The notes: generated from the sequence alone by a model not told the origin. Shown: positions 6,928 through 15,899, counted from the stretch's first letter. The stretch: DNA of 64,000 bases from Algoriphagus winogradskyi (GCF_900182815.1 NZ_FXUA01000003.1:1-64000), one strand, 5' to 3'. A program made the numbers and translations.

Positions 6928-9900
6928 TTAGAAATCCATTTTTATTCCCATAGCAATGCTTGTTCTCGGGGCTACAGTCTGGTAATCAGGATCGAGTTTA
7001 TCATCGCTAGCTTTCCAGATGACTCCCAGATTGTTTGCATAAGTGTAAAACTCGGCTCTGGAAAATGGCAACTTATTTTTTTCCTTCTTGTCCAGAGAAT
7101 AGGAAAACCGAATGTCCTGCAAGCGGATATGGTCTCCCCTTTCCACCAAAGGTTCTGAATACATATAAAATGAATTTCGGATACTATTTGCTGATGTGGG
7201 CATGGATGGCACATCAGTTAGCAGTTCATCTCCTGTCTCCTTCCATCGCTTATCAAAATCTCCATGTCCTATCTGCTGTCCTCTCAGAAGGGTATTATAG
7301 TCTATGGATCTACGCCTGTAATAGTAGCCAAGCCTATAAGAAATATTTACCGAAAGACTGAACCCCTTCCATGAAAGGGAATTTCTCAGAGAACCAAAAT
7401 CCGTTGGACGTGCCGATCCATGAAAAACTAGGTCATCCGGGCTGAGTGATGAAATGATTGCCCCGTAATTCTCAGAGGGCTCTCCATCCAGGAATCCCAT
7501 TGGATTTCCATTGTCAGGATTGAGTCCAGCCCAAGGGAAGGAATAAATACCAAAAAAGGGCTGGCCTTCAATTGGAGCAGGAAGAGCAGAGAATCCGGAG
7601 GTCACCAGACTCGATGCCGATTGTGTCACATCTACCTGGATTACTTCATCCCTTATGTGGGAATAAAGCAGGTCGGTCTTCCACTTCAACGTACCCTTTA
7701 GCCAATTCGCTCCTACTACTACATCCAATCCTGTGGTCTGGGTAGTGGCAAAGTTTCCTGTAACACTGGTAAATCCTGTAGATGCAGGGACATCAAATTG
7801 GCTGATAAGGTCCTGTCCCCTTTTGCCGTAAAACTCCAAGGAGGCAGAATACTTTCCTGATGTAGATTCAAAGTCCAAACCAGTATTCCAGATTCCTACT
7901 TTTTCCCATCTCAATCCAGGGTTTGGTGGATTCTGGATATAGGCACCCGGAATATTGGGAATAAAGGCATAAGATGGCTGTGTGAAATAGGCAGCAGTCA
8001 AAAGCCCGGATAGCCTTTTATCCAAATTGCCACTGTAGCCATAGCTTCCCCTCCATTTTAGATAAGCTCCATTCAGAAAGGAGGAAAATGGTTCTTCACT
8101 CAAGGTCCATCCCAGACCTGCAGACCAGAGCGGCACTCCCTTCTGGTTTGATTCTACACCAAAAAAATTAGACTGATCCTTTCGAATGCTGAATGTAGCA
8201 TCCAACTTATTTGCATAGGTGTACCCCAGATTACTGTAGAAGGACACAAATCTATCTGTAGCCCCACCATGGCTTGTTCTGGGATCAATAGATCTACTTG
8301 AATTAGGATTATAATAATAAGGAAAGCGTGTGATAAAATCCACGGCAGCACTGGTCCCCAGCTTATCATTATAGCCATAATAACGCATGGAATTCGATTC
8401 CTGCCTGAGATCTCTAATCTCCGTGCCTGCCAATAAGGAGAGCCTGTGCTTTTCTGACCAGTATTTCTGATAGGTCAGTTGGCTTCTAACTGTGTGTGAA
8501 AAGGAAAATGTCTCCGAAAGATCCAGGATATCTCCATCTGGCAAGGGCCTGCTCACCAGTTCGTTTTCCCCGATCGTAGTGAACCTATTGACCAGATCCC
8601 GAACATAATAAGAAGCCTCAGGACTTCTGTTTCGCTCTCTTCCTCGGAATCCCCAATATTGGTAGGATGCCCCAATCTTCAGATCTTTTGCCAGTTCAAA
8701 ATCGACCGAGGTCTGAAATCTGCCATCGAGTTTGTCATACCTGTTATCCAACTGGCCCAACTCATTGAGTGGTATGTTGTGCCAATCTAAAAGCGGCACT
8801 CCCTCCAAAGAATTGATGTAACGTTCGGAAAGGTTCGTATAGATAGGCAAAGGGCTTCCTGTTTCATCAGCCAGCGATCCATAAGGCGCTGTGCTGGGCA
8901 CCGCCGTGGTATTGATATCTGCGCTCTTGGTTAGGTAAGCCCCAACAGACCAGCTTAACTTATCTTTAAGGAAACTCCATGAATTCTTCACCTGAAATGT
9001 CCAGCGATCATCAGCATTCCCTATGATACTCTGTAAGTTCCTGTCATACCCCATACTATACAGGTAGTTGCTGTGATCCGACCCGCCTGACACCGCCAAT
9101 GCGTATTGCTGGTTCAATCGTGGTCTATAATAATATTGGGATAGGTCAGTCCTCAGATCCCTTCCTTTGTATAGCTCCAGCTGCACTTCTGCTTCGGATT
9201 CACTGATCCTGCCCTCCCGCTGTGCTATCAGGATTTCTACCACAGGAGAAAGAGCTGTCTTGTTTGAGCTGATCTCCTGTGAGCGGTAGTAGTTTTTTTG
9301 AAACAACTGCCTTTCTATAGCTATGTAATCCCCCATATCCATTTGAGGAACATAGTATAGGTCAGGTTGCTGAAAATAATTGATGGAGGCATTGAAGCTT
9401 ACTTTAGGAGCAGATAGACGGGAGCCTTTGCTAGTGGTCACTACTATTACCCCGTTTCCAGCTCTTGCTCCCCAGATGGATGCAGCCGCGGCATCTTTTA
9501 AAACTGTGATCTGCTCGATATCATTTGGATTGATGCTTTCCAGAGGACCGTCATACGGAAAATTATCCACTATTATAAGTGGCTCTGCATTAGCAAAGAG
9601 TGTGGATCGGCCTCGAATGGAAAGTTTCTCTCCCCCGGTACCAGGTCCACTATTGAATGTCACACCGGATACAACATTATCAAGTCTATCCAGAAAATTG
9701 CTTGTGACACTGCGGTTAATTAACTCCTTGTCCATTGCGGCAAATGATCCAGTCACCCGCTCCACCGGGAGATTCTGATAGCCAGTGGACATCACCGTAA
9801 CTTCCTGTAGCTGCCTACTATCCGTCAACAGGTATATTACAAGCTCTTCCTCCAAAGGTAGCGTCACTAAAACAGTGCGGGAAATCATACCTAAATAGGA

Positions 9901-10125
9901 TACTGTCAGTTCATAAGATCCCGGAATAGCTTCCATAGTAAAAGCTCCCAGTTCATCGGTAATAGCGAGCTGATTACTTTTCCCCAGTGCTACTAAGGCA
10001 CCAGGTAAGGGTTTTGCATCCTCCTTGGTTAGGATTATACCTTTTAGGAGAACAGGTTGTTCCTGCGCCTGCGTACGCTGACTTATCAGACACAGACAGA
10101 TAAAGAGAACTAGTATATTTTTCAT
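6928..10125 (-). CDS. SusC/RagA family TonB-dependent outer-membrane transporter
   Basis: A 1065-residue protein with a signal peptide (MKNILVLFICLCLISQRTQA). Next comes a carboxypeptidase-regulatory-like beta-sandwich (about 25-100; GALVALGKSNQLAITDELGAF) and a TonB plug (about 110-235; LSIRGRSTLFANAEPLIIVD, DIEQITVLKDAAAASIWGAR, GNGVIVVTT). A long beta-barrel fills the rest and ends in a terminal Phe. This is the full SusC layout. Its ATG overlaps the tlpA stop by 4 nt. With SusD it would import an unknown substrate; no polysaccharidase lies nearby. The TlpA, MauE and DUF6520 neighbours suggest a redox-linked or protein/metal-related role rather than classical glycan use. Confidence 0.95.
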   Translation of the reverse strand: MKNILVLFICLCLISQRTQAQEQPVLLKGIILTKEDAKPLPGALVALGKSNQLAITDELGAFTMEAIPGSYELTVSYLGMISRTVLVTLPLEEELVIYLLTDSRQLQEVTVMSTGYQNLPVERVTGSFAAMDKELINRSVTSNFLDRLDNVVSGVTFNSGPGTGGEKLSIRGRSTLFANAEPLIIVDNFPYDGPLESINPNDIEQITVLKDAAAASIWGARAGNGVIVVTTSKGSRLSAPKVSFNASINYFQQPDLYYVPQMDMGDYIAIERQLFQKNYYRSQEISSNKTALSPVVEILIAQREGRISESEAEVQLELYKGRDLRTDLSQYYYRPRLNQQYALAVSGGSDHSNYLYSMGYDRNLQSIIGNADDRWTFQVKNSWSFLKDKLSWSVGAYLTKSADINTTAVPSTAPYGSLADETGSPLPIYTNLSERYINSLEGVPLLDWHNIPLNELGQLDNRYDKLDGRFQTSVDFELAKDLKIGASYQYWGFRGRERNRSPEASYYVRDLVNRFTTIGENELVSRPLPDGDILDLSETFSFSHTVRSQLTYQKYWSEKHRLSLLAGTEIRDLRQESNSMRYYGYNDKLGTSAAVDFITRFPYYYNPNSSRSIDPRTSHGGATDRFVSFYSNLGYTYANKLDATFSIRKDQSNFFGVESNQKGVPLWSAGLGWTLSEEPFSSFLNGAYLKWRGSYGYSGNLDKRLSGLLTAAYFTQPSYAFIPNIPGAYIQNPPNPGLRWEKVGIWNTGLDFESTSGKYSASLEFYGKRGQDLISQFDVPASTGFTSVTGNFATTQTTGLDVVVGANWLKGTLKWKTDLLYSHIRDEVIQVDVTQSASSLVTSGFSALPAPIEGQPFFGIYSFPWAGLNPDNGNPMGFLDGEPSENYGAIISSLSPDDLVFHGSARPTDFGSLRNSLSWKGFSLSVNISYRLGYYYRRRSIDYNTLLRGQQIGHGDFDKRWKETGDELLTDVPSMPTSANSIRNSFYMYSEPLVERGDHIRLQDIRFSYSLDKKEKNKLPFSRAEFYTYANNLGVIWKASDDKLDPDYQTVAPRTSIAMGIKMDF

Positions 10126-11780
10126 TGTGCATGAGATTTCGTTTGTAAATAGGAAAAGGGCTCTCCATTGGCTTTTTCAATTAGGCTAATGAGTTCCAGA
10201 GGAGAATATTGGTTTTTGGTGAGCAGGAAAAGGTTGTGATGTGGGTCTATCAGAAGCTTTTGGGGAAAGGAGACGATCTTGTAAGCTTCAAGAATCCCTG
10301 TGCCTTCATCCTGATGCAGTTGCAGCATATCAGGATGTGTAAAACGGTCTGACAGAATACTCTCCTTCCATCGGCTTGTGTCCTTATCTGCATTGATAGA
10401 AACAAAAACCAAATCTTCCCTATCCTTCAATTCCAGAAATACCTCCCTGAGCGTACGGGTATAGTATTTCATGCAGAACTTGCAACCGGAAATCCAAAAA
10501 GAGAGGACGAGCGTCTTTCCTCTCAATGAGTCAAGAGAGTAGGCATTGCCATCCAGATCTGTGAGCGTACCCGGTATAAATTCCCTCCCCTTCAACTCCC
10601 GCTCGGAAAGCTCTCCCAGCAGGTCTGTAATCCAGGGAGTTTTGACCATTCTTTCAGCCTTACTGAAAACCTGCTCCTGCTCGGAGTCCAGGTACCTGTA
10701 ATTTTCAAGCACATACCTTCCCAACAGCTGGTCTTGCATATACTGGGATAATTCTGCAGCTAGGTCAAAGAACCCCACTTCCTGTACCCTTCCCTGAAGC
10801 ATCAGCAGCTCGTATCTGGTCTGGACCCACATTGGATCCGTTGCCAACGAATCAAAACGGGAAGGAATAGTGTGGAGCCAATCCTGAAACAAGGCGGAAT
10901 GGGTATCATCCTTCAAAACTTCCCCGGCAAGATTAAGCCTGGGCATCAACAAACTCAATGCGGCCGCCCAAGCCCGCTGGGAAAGGAATTCTGCCTTGTC
11001 AGCAGTCATACCTTCCAAAAGTCTGGGAAGGTGCTGGATTATCGTGTTTTCCTGAAGAGATTCTGCTAGAATTGGCAAAATAACTTGTATCTCATTTTGT
11101 CCAGGCACCAGAAACTGCATGGTGACAGAAACTGCTGCAGGACGACTTGAAGCCTGTTCATACCTAGCCTTGTTCGATGAATCGGCCAATACACGCTCCG
11201 GATGGCTACTTACCATGAGTGGACTGGAATTAAATCCCTGCTCAGCCTTAAGTCTGCTGATTTCTGCCTGCGCACTAAAAAATTCTGAAGATGGACCTCC
11301 CATGAGTACCTGACCCAAGGGTAGATCAAATCGCATTCTAGCTTGGTCACCCGGAAATACTGCCCATTGGGTCAATAGCTCCGTATCCCCTGATTTTAAG
11401 GTAAAGAAGATCGGTTCATCTGAATGCTGAAGTCTCCAGCAGTAGCTCTTATAACCATCGCTACCCTCAAAGAAATTCCCAACTTCCGCAGTAAGAGGAA
11501 GCCTGATACCTGGAGTGATTTGGGCATGATCTTTAAGCAGATGACTCCAATAGGTCAGCCAAAGAGTATCGGGTGCTTGAGCATAGGGCAGTTCCATATA
11601 AAGGATAATATCCTCAGTCCCCATACGGGCAGAAGGACTTTCGCCCTCCTGCCCTGGGATTCCAGACTGATAAACCAAATCAGTGTCTGGGGGTGACTCC
11701 GCAACTTCACTTTGTGCTTTTAATTTGCTTAAGGGAAGACATAGCAGTCCCAGTAAGCAGATGAGTAGTGTGTTTTTCAT
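10122..11780 (-). CDS. TlpA-like thioredoxin-fold protein (SusCD-associated)
   Basis: The start at 11780 gives a clean signal peptide, MKNTLLICLLGLLCLPLSKLKAQ. The open frame upstream to 11951 translates repeat DNA and is rejected. The 552-residue product has a long helical N-terminal region of unknown function (to about 400). A C-terminal thioredoxin fold follows with GCKFC at residues 432-436 (Cys433/Cys436). FIPGTLTDLDGNAYSLDSLRGKTLVLSFW-type strands (about 400-430) precede it and FPQKLLIDP, carrying the cis-Pro, follows. It is likely a periplasmic thiol oxidoreductase and the first gene of the TlpA-SusC-SusD operon. Confidence 0.88.
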   Translation of the reverse strand: MKNTLLICLLGLLCLPLSKLKAQSEVAESPPDTDLVYQSGIPGQEGESPSARMGTEDIILYMELPYAQAPDTLWLTYWSHLLKDHAQITPGIRLPLTAEVGNFFEGSDGYKSYCWRLQHSDEPIFFTLKSGDTELLTQWAVFPGDQARMRFDLPLGQVLMGGPSSEFFSAQAEISRLKAEQGFNSSPLMVSSHPERVLADSSNKARYEQASSRPAAVSVTMQFLVPGQNEIQVILPILAESLQENTIIQHLPRLLEGMTADKAEFLSQRAWAAALSLLMPRLNLAGEVLKDDTHSALFQDWLHTIPSRFDSLATDPMWVQTRYELLMLQGRVQEVGFFDLAAELSQYMQDQLLGRYVLENYRYLDSEQEQVFSKAERMVKTPWITDLLGELSERELKGREFIPGTLTDLDGNAYSLDSLRGKTLVLSFWISGCKFCMKYYTRTLREVFLELKDREDLVFVSINADKDTSRWKESILSDRFTHPDMLQLHQDEGTGILEAYKIVSFPQKLLIDPHHNLFLLTKNQYSPLELISLIEKANGEPFSYLQTKSHAQ

Positions 11781-11785
11781 GCTTT

Positions 11786-11950
11786 GAGTTGTTTGATGCT
11801 GGATGACCGGTGTCCGGTGACCGATGTCCGATGCCCGAGGACCGGTGTTGGAAGTAGGCAGTCGCAGTGAGCAGTCGCAGTCTCGTTTCCGGTCATTTCG
11901 ACGACGAAGTATAGCCTGTCCCGATTCATCGGGAAGGAGGAGAAATCTCA
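11786..11950. repeat. Word-repeat tract upstream of tlpA
   Basis: A GACCGGTGTCCGGTGACCGA-type run is followed by CAGTCGCAGTGAGCAGTCGC and then the dispersed GTCATTTCGACGA...GAGAAATCTC element. This fills the position where the operon's promoter would be expected, starting within about 15 nt of the tlpA ATG. Confidence 0.75.
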
Positions 11951-12499
11951 TCTTTAGCTAATCCATCATTTTAATAATGAACCCTCCTTAGGCGGGCAGG
12001 TATCGAATGATGAATTCCGAATACTGAAGTGAGTAATCCCCTACTTGGTACTTTGTACTTAATACTTGGTACTTTGCACTCATCACAAGACATAGTTTTT
12101 CCACCTTAGCCTACTTGGCCAACCAGCAATAATGAATACTAAAATGAAATGTGTCAGCGCTACCGGCTACTGAGAGCTTGCTGACGTGCGTGTGTGGTAA
12201 CCGGTCTGCTCAGGGCTGTGCACCTCCCCTTTCACGGTCTTAAAAGTGAACCCTTAAATCGGATTCTTGGGCTTCAGAGGATACAGGCGATCACTGTTTG
12301 ATTGCATACTTCCAAACCGTATAGCTAGAATCAGCTCTGCACTATGAACCCATGAAAACACACCTTTCATCGAATAAAGAGAAGAGAAATGAAAAAAGGC
12401 AGTAATTGTCTCAGAATGTCTCATTTGCTATGATTCTTAGACAATTTTAACTAGATGTTTCATCAAAAAAGAATAAATTCGGTAGTATAAACTCTATGT
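11951..12499. other. Gene-free region with short repeats and a GC-richer block
   Basis: About 12040-12082 is a TACTTGGTACTTTGTACTTA word repeat. About 12130-12370 is more GC-rich than its surroundings, with several possible pairings (ACCGG / CCGGT, CTGAG / CTCAG), and contains no ORF. I do not recognise it as a known RNA. It could be a structured RNA or the relic of a mobile element. Confidence 0.4.
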
Positions 12500-12520
12500 A
12501 TAGTAGTTTAAAACTACTAT
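12500..12520. promoter_or_regulatory. Palindromic operator candidate upstream of XRE regulator
   Basis: ATAGTAGTTT and AAACTACTAT form 10-bp arms around a single central A, 60 bp before the regulator's ATG. TAGCATT is also repeated at about 12531 and 12571. The placement fits autoregulation by the downstream HTH protein; this is inference. Confidence 0.5.
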
Positions 12521-12579
12521 TTATAAAAAATAGCATTCAATAGCGCCAAAACCCGTATTTTTGAATAAATAGCATTATT

Positions 12580-12981
12580 ATGAGAGAAGGAGAAGAATCA
12601 GAATTCACCGTTTTGGAGAATAAAAAAATTGGGAAAAATTTCTATATGTACCGTAAGTTGACAGATACAAAGGCATTGGAAGTTGCGGAATATTTGGGAA
12701 TTAAAGAAGCAACCTATACCAAATACGAGCGGGGTGAGAGCAGGATCACCGTCGATTTAATTCAGAAGGTCTCTGAGTTTTTTAAAGTTGACCCCCTACA
12801 ATTGATTTCCGCACAGCCAGGAAATTATGTTGAGGCAATTACAGGGTCAAACAACATTGCAATTCAAACAAATAGCATATATAAAGCTACAGACGCCAAA
12901 CAAACCGAAGTAATGATGAAAATGATGGAGACGATGATGCAGATGAATGAGGCGATCAAGAAGATCTTGGAAGGAAAGTGA
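12580..12981 (+). CDS. XRE-type helix-turn-helix transcriptional regulator
   Basis: A 133-residue protein. Residues about 17-70 form a Cro/C1-type HTH: IGKNFYMYRKLTDTKALEVA, EYLGIKEATYTKYERGESRI, then DLIQKVSEFFKVDPLQLIS. A GSNNIAIQTNS linker follows, then a Met-rich helical tail (TEVMMKMMETMMQMNEAIKK) that probably oligomerises. This is a common Bacteroidota regulator type. It lies 54 bp before the next gene in the same direction, so it may regulate that gene. Confidence 0.88.
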   Translation: MREGEESEFTVLENKKIGKNFYMYRKLTDTKALEVAEYLGIKEATYTKYERGESRITVDLIQKVSEFFKVDPLQLISAQPGNYVEAITGSNNIAIQTNSIYKATDAKQTEVMMKMMETMMQMNEAIKKILEGK

Positions 12982-13034
12982 ATAAACCAATAACCAAGGA
13001 TTAAGTAGATATAAGATCCCTTTAATTTATTACA

Positions 13035-13631
13035 ATGAGTTCCATCATTAAATCAGCCTTTGTCGTAATTCTATTCCTAAAATCCTTTTCTGCTTTTTGC
13101 CAAGAAGAAATTCCATGGAAGGAGGACTACGTGTTAGAATTGAATAATTTCAAATCCAATCAGTCAAAAATAGACCCCACGAAAAACTCAGTTTTTATAC
13201 AATCAGGAGCTACTATTGATTTTAGTTTTTCCATGTCATCCTACGAATTTATGTTCACCAAGAATTTTAATTCCAAGGTTAAGAACATTTTCAAGCAGAA
13301 CCTCGCAGTCATCTCTGCTCCTGACTCATTGTCCGCAAACTACCTGCTAGCTTATTCAAGATATGATTTTGATCTTCATGAATTGTACGCGAGGAAATTG
13401 AGAAAAGAGCTTTATGAGCAGAAAGGAGCCTTTTCTGATGTCAGCTTTTTCCAGCCCATTTATGAGAAATTAAATCAAGAAATGGTGGCGGAGAATTCGA
13501 GGACATTAAATGAAAGTCAATTTGGATCAGAATCTGATTTTCTAAAAGCCGAGCACGAATCAGTGAGAATACAGATTCTTGAGTTAAGTGATTTTTGCAT
13601 GGAGTGCAAACCTCCTAAAAAGAAAAAGTAG
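13035..13631 (+). CDS. Exported protein of unknown function
   Basis: A 198-residue protein with a signal peptide (MSSIIKSAFVVILFLKSFSAFCQ, cleavage likely after about residue 22). The mature region is mixed alpha/beta with no motif I recognise. The C-terminus is CMECKPPKKKK, a Cys pair plus a Lys-rich tail. It follows the XRE regulator by 54 bp and may be co-transcribed with it. No homologous family is apparent to me. Confidence 0.7.
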   Translation: MSSIIKSAFVVILFLKSFSAFCQEEIPWKEDYVLELNNFKSNQSKIDPTKNSVFIQSGATIDFSFSMSSYEFMFTKNFNSKVKNIFKQNLAVISAPDSLSANYLLAYSRYDFDLHELYARKLRKELYEQKGAFSDVSFFQPIYEKLNQEMVAENSRTLNESQFGSESDFLKAEHESVRIQILELSDFCMECKPPKKKK

Positions 13632-13742
13632 TCCGGAGCAGAGATATATGATTACTGAGTAGGTGCTTTAAAATTTATGCGAAAAACGTAAAAACTGAAC
13701 CAGTTTTTGCTATTTTGTATTACCGCTAAAAAGGAGGTAAAA

Positions 13743-13919
13743 ATGAGTGATAAGGATTTTGCGAAATTGATGGAGATTGCAAAGGAAAGTATTGAGGCAG
13801 CAAAAACCATGTCTAAGAAAGATGCAATTGCGTCCTTGAACCGCGCAGGTATCTTAACTAAGGATGGGAAATTCACTAAACATTATCCTGCATTAAAAGC
13901 TCATTCCAAAAGGAAATAA
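13743..13919 (+). CDS. Small protein, 58 residues, unknown function
   Basis: The start at 13743 is chosen because AAAGGAGG, an unusually strong Shine-Dalgarno for this window, lies just before it. It encodes MSDKDFAKLMEIAKESIEAA followed by KTMSKKDAIASLNRAGILTK and a basic tail. The N-terminal half is an amphipathic helix. The second half (LNRAGILTKDGKFTKHY) is a short strand-turn motif seen in many small bacterial proteins without assigned function. It stands alone and is followed by repeat DNA and a bidirectional terminator. Confidence 0.65.
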   Translation: MSDKDFAKLMEIAKESIEAAKTMSKKDAIASLNRAGILTKDGKFTKHYPALKAHSKRK

Positions 13920-13939
13920 ACAATTTTTAGCCTAAGCTG

Positions 13940-14362
13940 AGTCCAGCTTCTGGAGAAGCAGGACAACAGAGGCCCTGTTTTAACGGGCGAATGTTGATTC
14001 GCCCCAACATCGGTGATAAATACCGTTGTGAAAAAGTTCTGTAGGGACGCCCTATGGGTAGTATAGGAATATAATATCTAAACAGCGCTGGCCCGAAATC
14101 GTCATTCGGAGATGAAATCGCAGTGCCAGCAAGATGGAAAATGGATCCATTGTGAAAATGATCTGTGAGCAAATATTAAAAAGAAGGCAGTCTGGAGACT
14201 GCAATGTCAAAAGCACAAGTCATGAGACTTGCGCTAGCTGGGGCCATTCGTGACACGAACGAGGGCGGGGGAATGAAGATAAAAGTAATGTTCAAATCAA
14301 AAAACCTGCGAGGAGATCCCTCTCTTGCCGATGGCAGTTCGGGATGACACCTCAAAGGTTAC
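13940..14362. repeat. Palindrome-rich repeat island
   Basis: A string of short perfect stem-loops: GCTTCTGGAGAAGC (about 13947), GGGCGAAT / ATTCGCCC (about 13984), TAGGGACGCCCTA (about 14042), GCAGTCTGGAGACTGC (14186), CAAGTC / GACTTG (about 14217) and TTCGTGACACGAA (about 14248). It also holds the fifth copy of the CAGCGCTGGCCC element (14083). Near 14306-14350 is a TCATCCCGAAC...GGGATCTCC-type dispersed element, read on the minus strand. No gene is visible. Confidence 0.8.
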
Positions 14363-14376
14363 ATGGATATGGAAAC

Positions 14377-14410
14377 AAAAAAACCTCAGATTCAAGGGTC
14401 TGAGGTTTTT
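14377..14410. terminator. Bidirectional terminator
   Basis: AAAAAAACCTCAGA and TCTGAGGTTTTT pair around an 8-nt loop, giving T-tracts on both strands. It ends the deacetylase transcript from the right and any transcript from 13743 on the left. Confidence 0.85.
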
Positions 14411-14431
14411 CAAAAATTGGGCAATTATAAT

Positions 14432-15415
14432 CTAAACTGTTACAGCCATCTCTTTTATTTGCTGACCTACTCTACGCATATTCTTGGATTGGAAGCCATA
14501 TTCCGCTTCTAGCTGGGAAAAATGTGTAATCAACTCATCCAATTCAGCTAAGGAACTTTCAGGGTTTGCTCCGAAATTATGTGGGTGCCACCAAAGGTGA
14601 TAAACTTCATTATTCTTGGCTGCATGTTCCATTTCTGACTTAATACGTAACATGCGGCTCTTGTTCATTATAAAATTACTTTGCTGTTGTGGTCGAAGAA
14701 TTCTGGATGCCGGGATGATTACTGGTTCATTCTCGAAAACCTTTACCTCATCTAGAGGATATGAGGTCTTAGCCCCTACCTGAAAAAAGCAATCAGCAGA
14801 TCGGAATATTTTCTTACTTAGATTCTCATGCTGAGTTTCCTGCCAAAACCAATTCTTAGGGTTTCCTCGCACATAGTTATACCCTTCCTCCACACAGATT
14901 CCCAGATACAATTCATTGATATGATTGCGGGGAAAAACCAAGGATTCAAGTTTCTTTCCAAACTTATCCTGGGAGATTTTTTGGGTTGCCTTCAGGTCTT
15001 CACGGAACTGTTCGGGGCTTTGACCACGCATCAGGGTATAGTAATGTGCAAAGGAATGGGAACCCAATTCCTGACCTGGGGTATCAATGATTTGCTGAAT
15101 CAGATCTGGCGCAAAATGCACATCTGGTCTGATCCCATGATTCTTTACCCACTCATAGGCGGAGTATTTCCTATCTCGGTAAGATGGTAAAAACTGTGGT
15201 GAATATGCTCGCCATTCCTCTTCATTTTCTGCAAAGAGCATCCCTACGGTAGCCCAAGTTGCTTGGATATTTGCTGCAGCAAACTTCTCCAACATAATAG
15301 GTACAATCTGCCGGGTATTTAGGAAGTAGGAAGGCTTGTAGGCAGTCCCTATTTTATCGAAGATTCCCCATAGGAGTTCGAAGTCTAGGGAGATGGTGAA
15401 GGTTCCTTTATTCAT
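14432..15415 (-). CDS. Polysaccharide deacetylase family protein (NodB-like)
   Basis: A 327-residue protein without an obvious signal peptide. The N-terminal FTISLDFELLWG carries the catalytic/metal Asp motif, in a D-F-E variant. GSHSFAHYY near residue 120 is the metal-binding HSxxH motif. VFPRNHINE and the final VYHLWWHPHNFG complete the (beta/alpha)-barrel motifs. It would remove N- or O-acetyl groups from a glycan or lipid-linked sugar. It is the last gene of the polysaccharide locus before a terminator. Start: ATG at 15415, about 15 nt from a repeat tract. Confidence 0.85.
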   Translation of the reverse strand: MNKGTFTISLDFELLWGIFDKIGTAYKPSYFLNTRQIVPIMLEKFAAANIQATWATVGMLFAENEEEWRAYSPQFLPSYRDRKYSAYEWVKNHGIRPDVHFAPDLIQQIIDTPGQELGSHSFAHYYTLMRGQSPEQFREDLKATQKISQDKFGKKLESLVFPRNHINELYLGICVEEGYNYVRGNPKNWFWQETQHENLSKKIFRSADCFFQVGAKTSYPLDEVKVFENEPVIIPASRILRPQQQSNFIMNKSRMLRIKSEMEHAAKNNEVYHLWWHPHNFGANPESSLAELDELITHFSQLEAEYGFQSKNMRRVGQQIKEMAVTV

Positions 15416-15423
15416 ATATATTG

Positions 15424-15505
15424 AGTAAATGGAGATTGAGCGATTTGGAGAAAAGAGATTAGAGATTAAGAGATTAGAGAATAAGAGATTGGAGATTGGG
15501 GAGAT
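15424..15505. repeat. GAGATTAGAGATTAAGAG word repeat (3' side of four-helix-bundle gene)
   Basis: A purine-rich degenerate tandem of GATTAGAGA / GAGATTGGA words. It is the same family and orientation as the tract at 15950-16020, and together they bracket the ORF at 15507-15899. Confidence 0.85.
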
Positions 15506-15506
15506 T

Positions 15507-15899
15507 TTATGCCTTTCTTGAATTATTTACATGCTCCCTTTTAAGGTAAAAAATGAAGCCATTTAACACCTTTAGAGATTCAACTATCATTAATCTTAGC
15601 TTCAGATAAATCTCTTCAGAAATATAACTCTCATCTCTTGCTTCAATGATATGATCTAAAACCTCAGATAATGATCCTCGAGAGTTGTAGTAAAATTTAT
15701 TACTATCCAAATAATGAAATCTTCCCCATCCTTCAGCAATATTAGCTGTAGCAGATCTAGCTGCTCTTAAAAGCTGTGACCTCAACTCATATTTTTCACT
15801 GGATGGGAAATTAACAATGACTTCTTTTTTAATACTCTTTTTCAATTCATAGGCTAATTGCCAACATTTCAGATTTTCAAAAGTTTCGGATCGATCCAT
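15507..15899 (-). CDS. Four helix bundle protein (S23/IVP-like, Avd-fold family)
   Basis: A 130-residue, all-helical protein with the family's signatures: ENLKCWQLAYELKKSI at the start, LRSQLLRAARSATANIAEGW in helix 2 and a Leu/Ile-rich C-terminal helix. The family was first found inside 23S rRNA intervening sequences and shares its fold with the Avd subunit of diversity-generating retroelements. Most chromosomal copies in Bacteroidota have no known role. There is no rRNA or reverse transcriptase here. It is flanked on both sides by the same GAGATTAGAGA repeat, which suggests a passenger ORF. Confidence 0.9.
   Translation of the reverse strand: MDRSETFENLKCWQLAYELKKSIKKEVIVNFPSSEKYELRSQLLRAARSATANIAEGWGRFHYLDSNKFYYNSRGSLSEVLDHIIEARDESYISEEIYLKLRLMIVESLKVLNGFIFYLKREHVNNSRKA

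Noticed and set aside
11781..11951. 57-residue N-terminal extension of the TlpA-like protein
   Set aside because: It translates word repeats; a clean signal peptide begins at 11780.
15507..15899. Considered as a 23S rRNA intervening sequence because of the S23-type ORF
   Set aside because: No rRNA sequence flanks it; it lies between polysaccharide genes.
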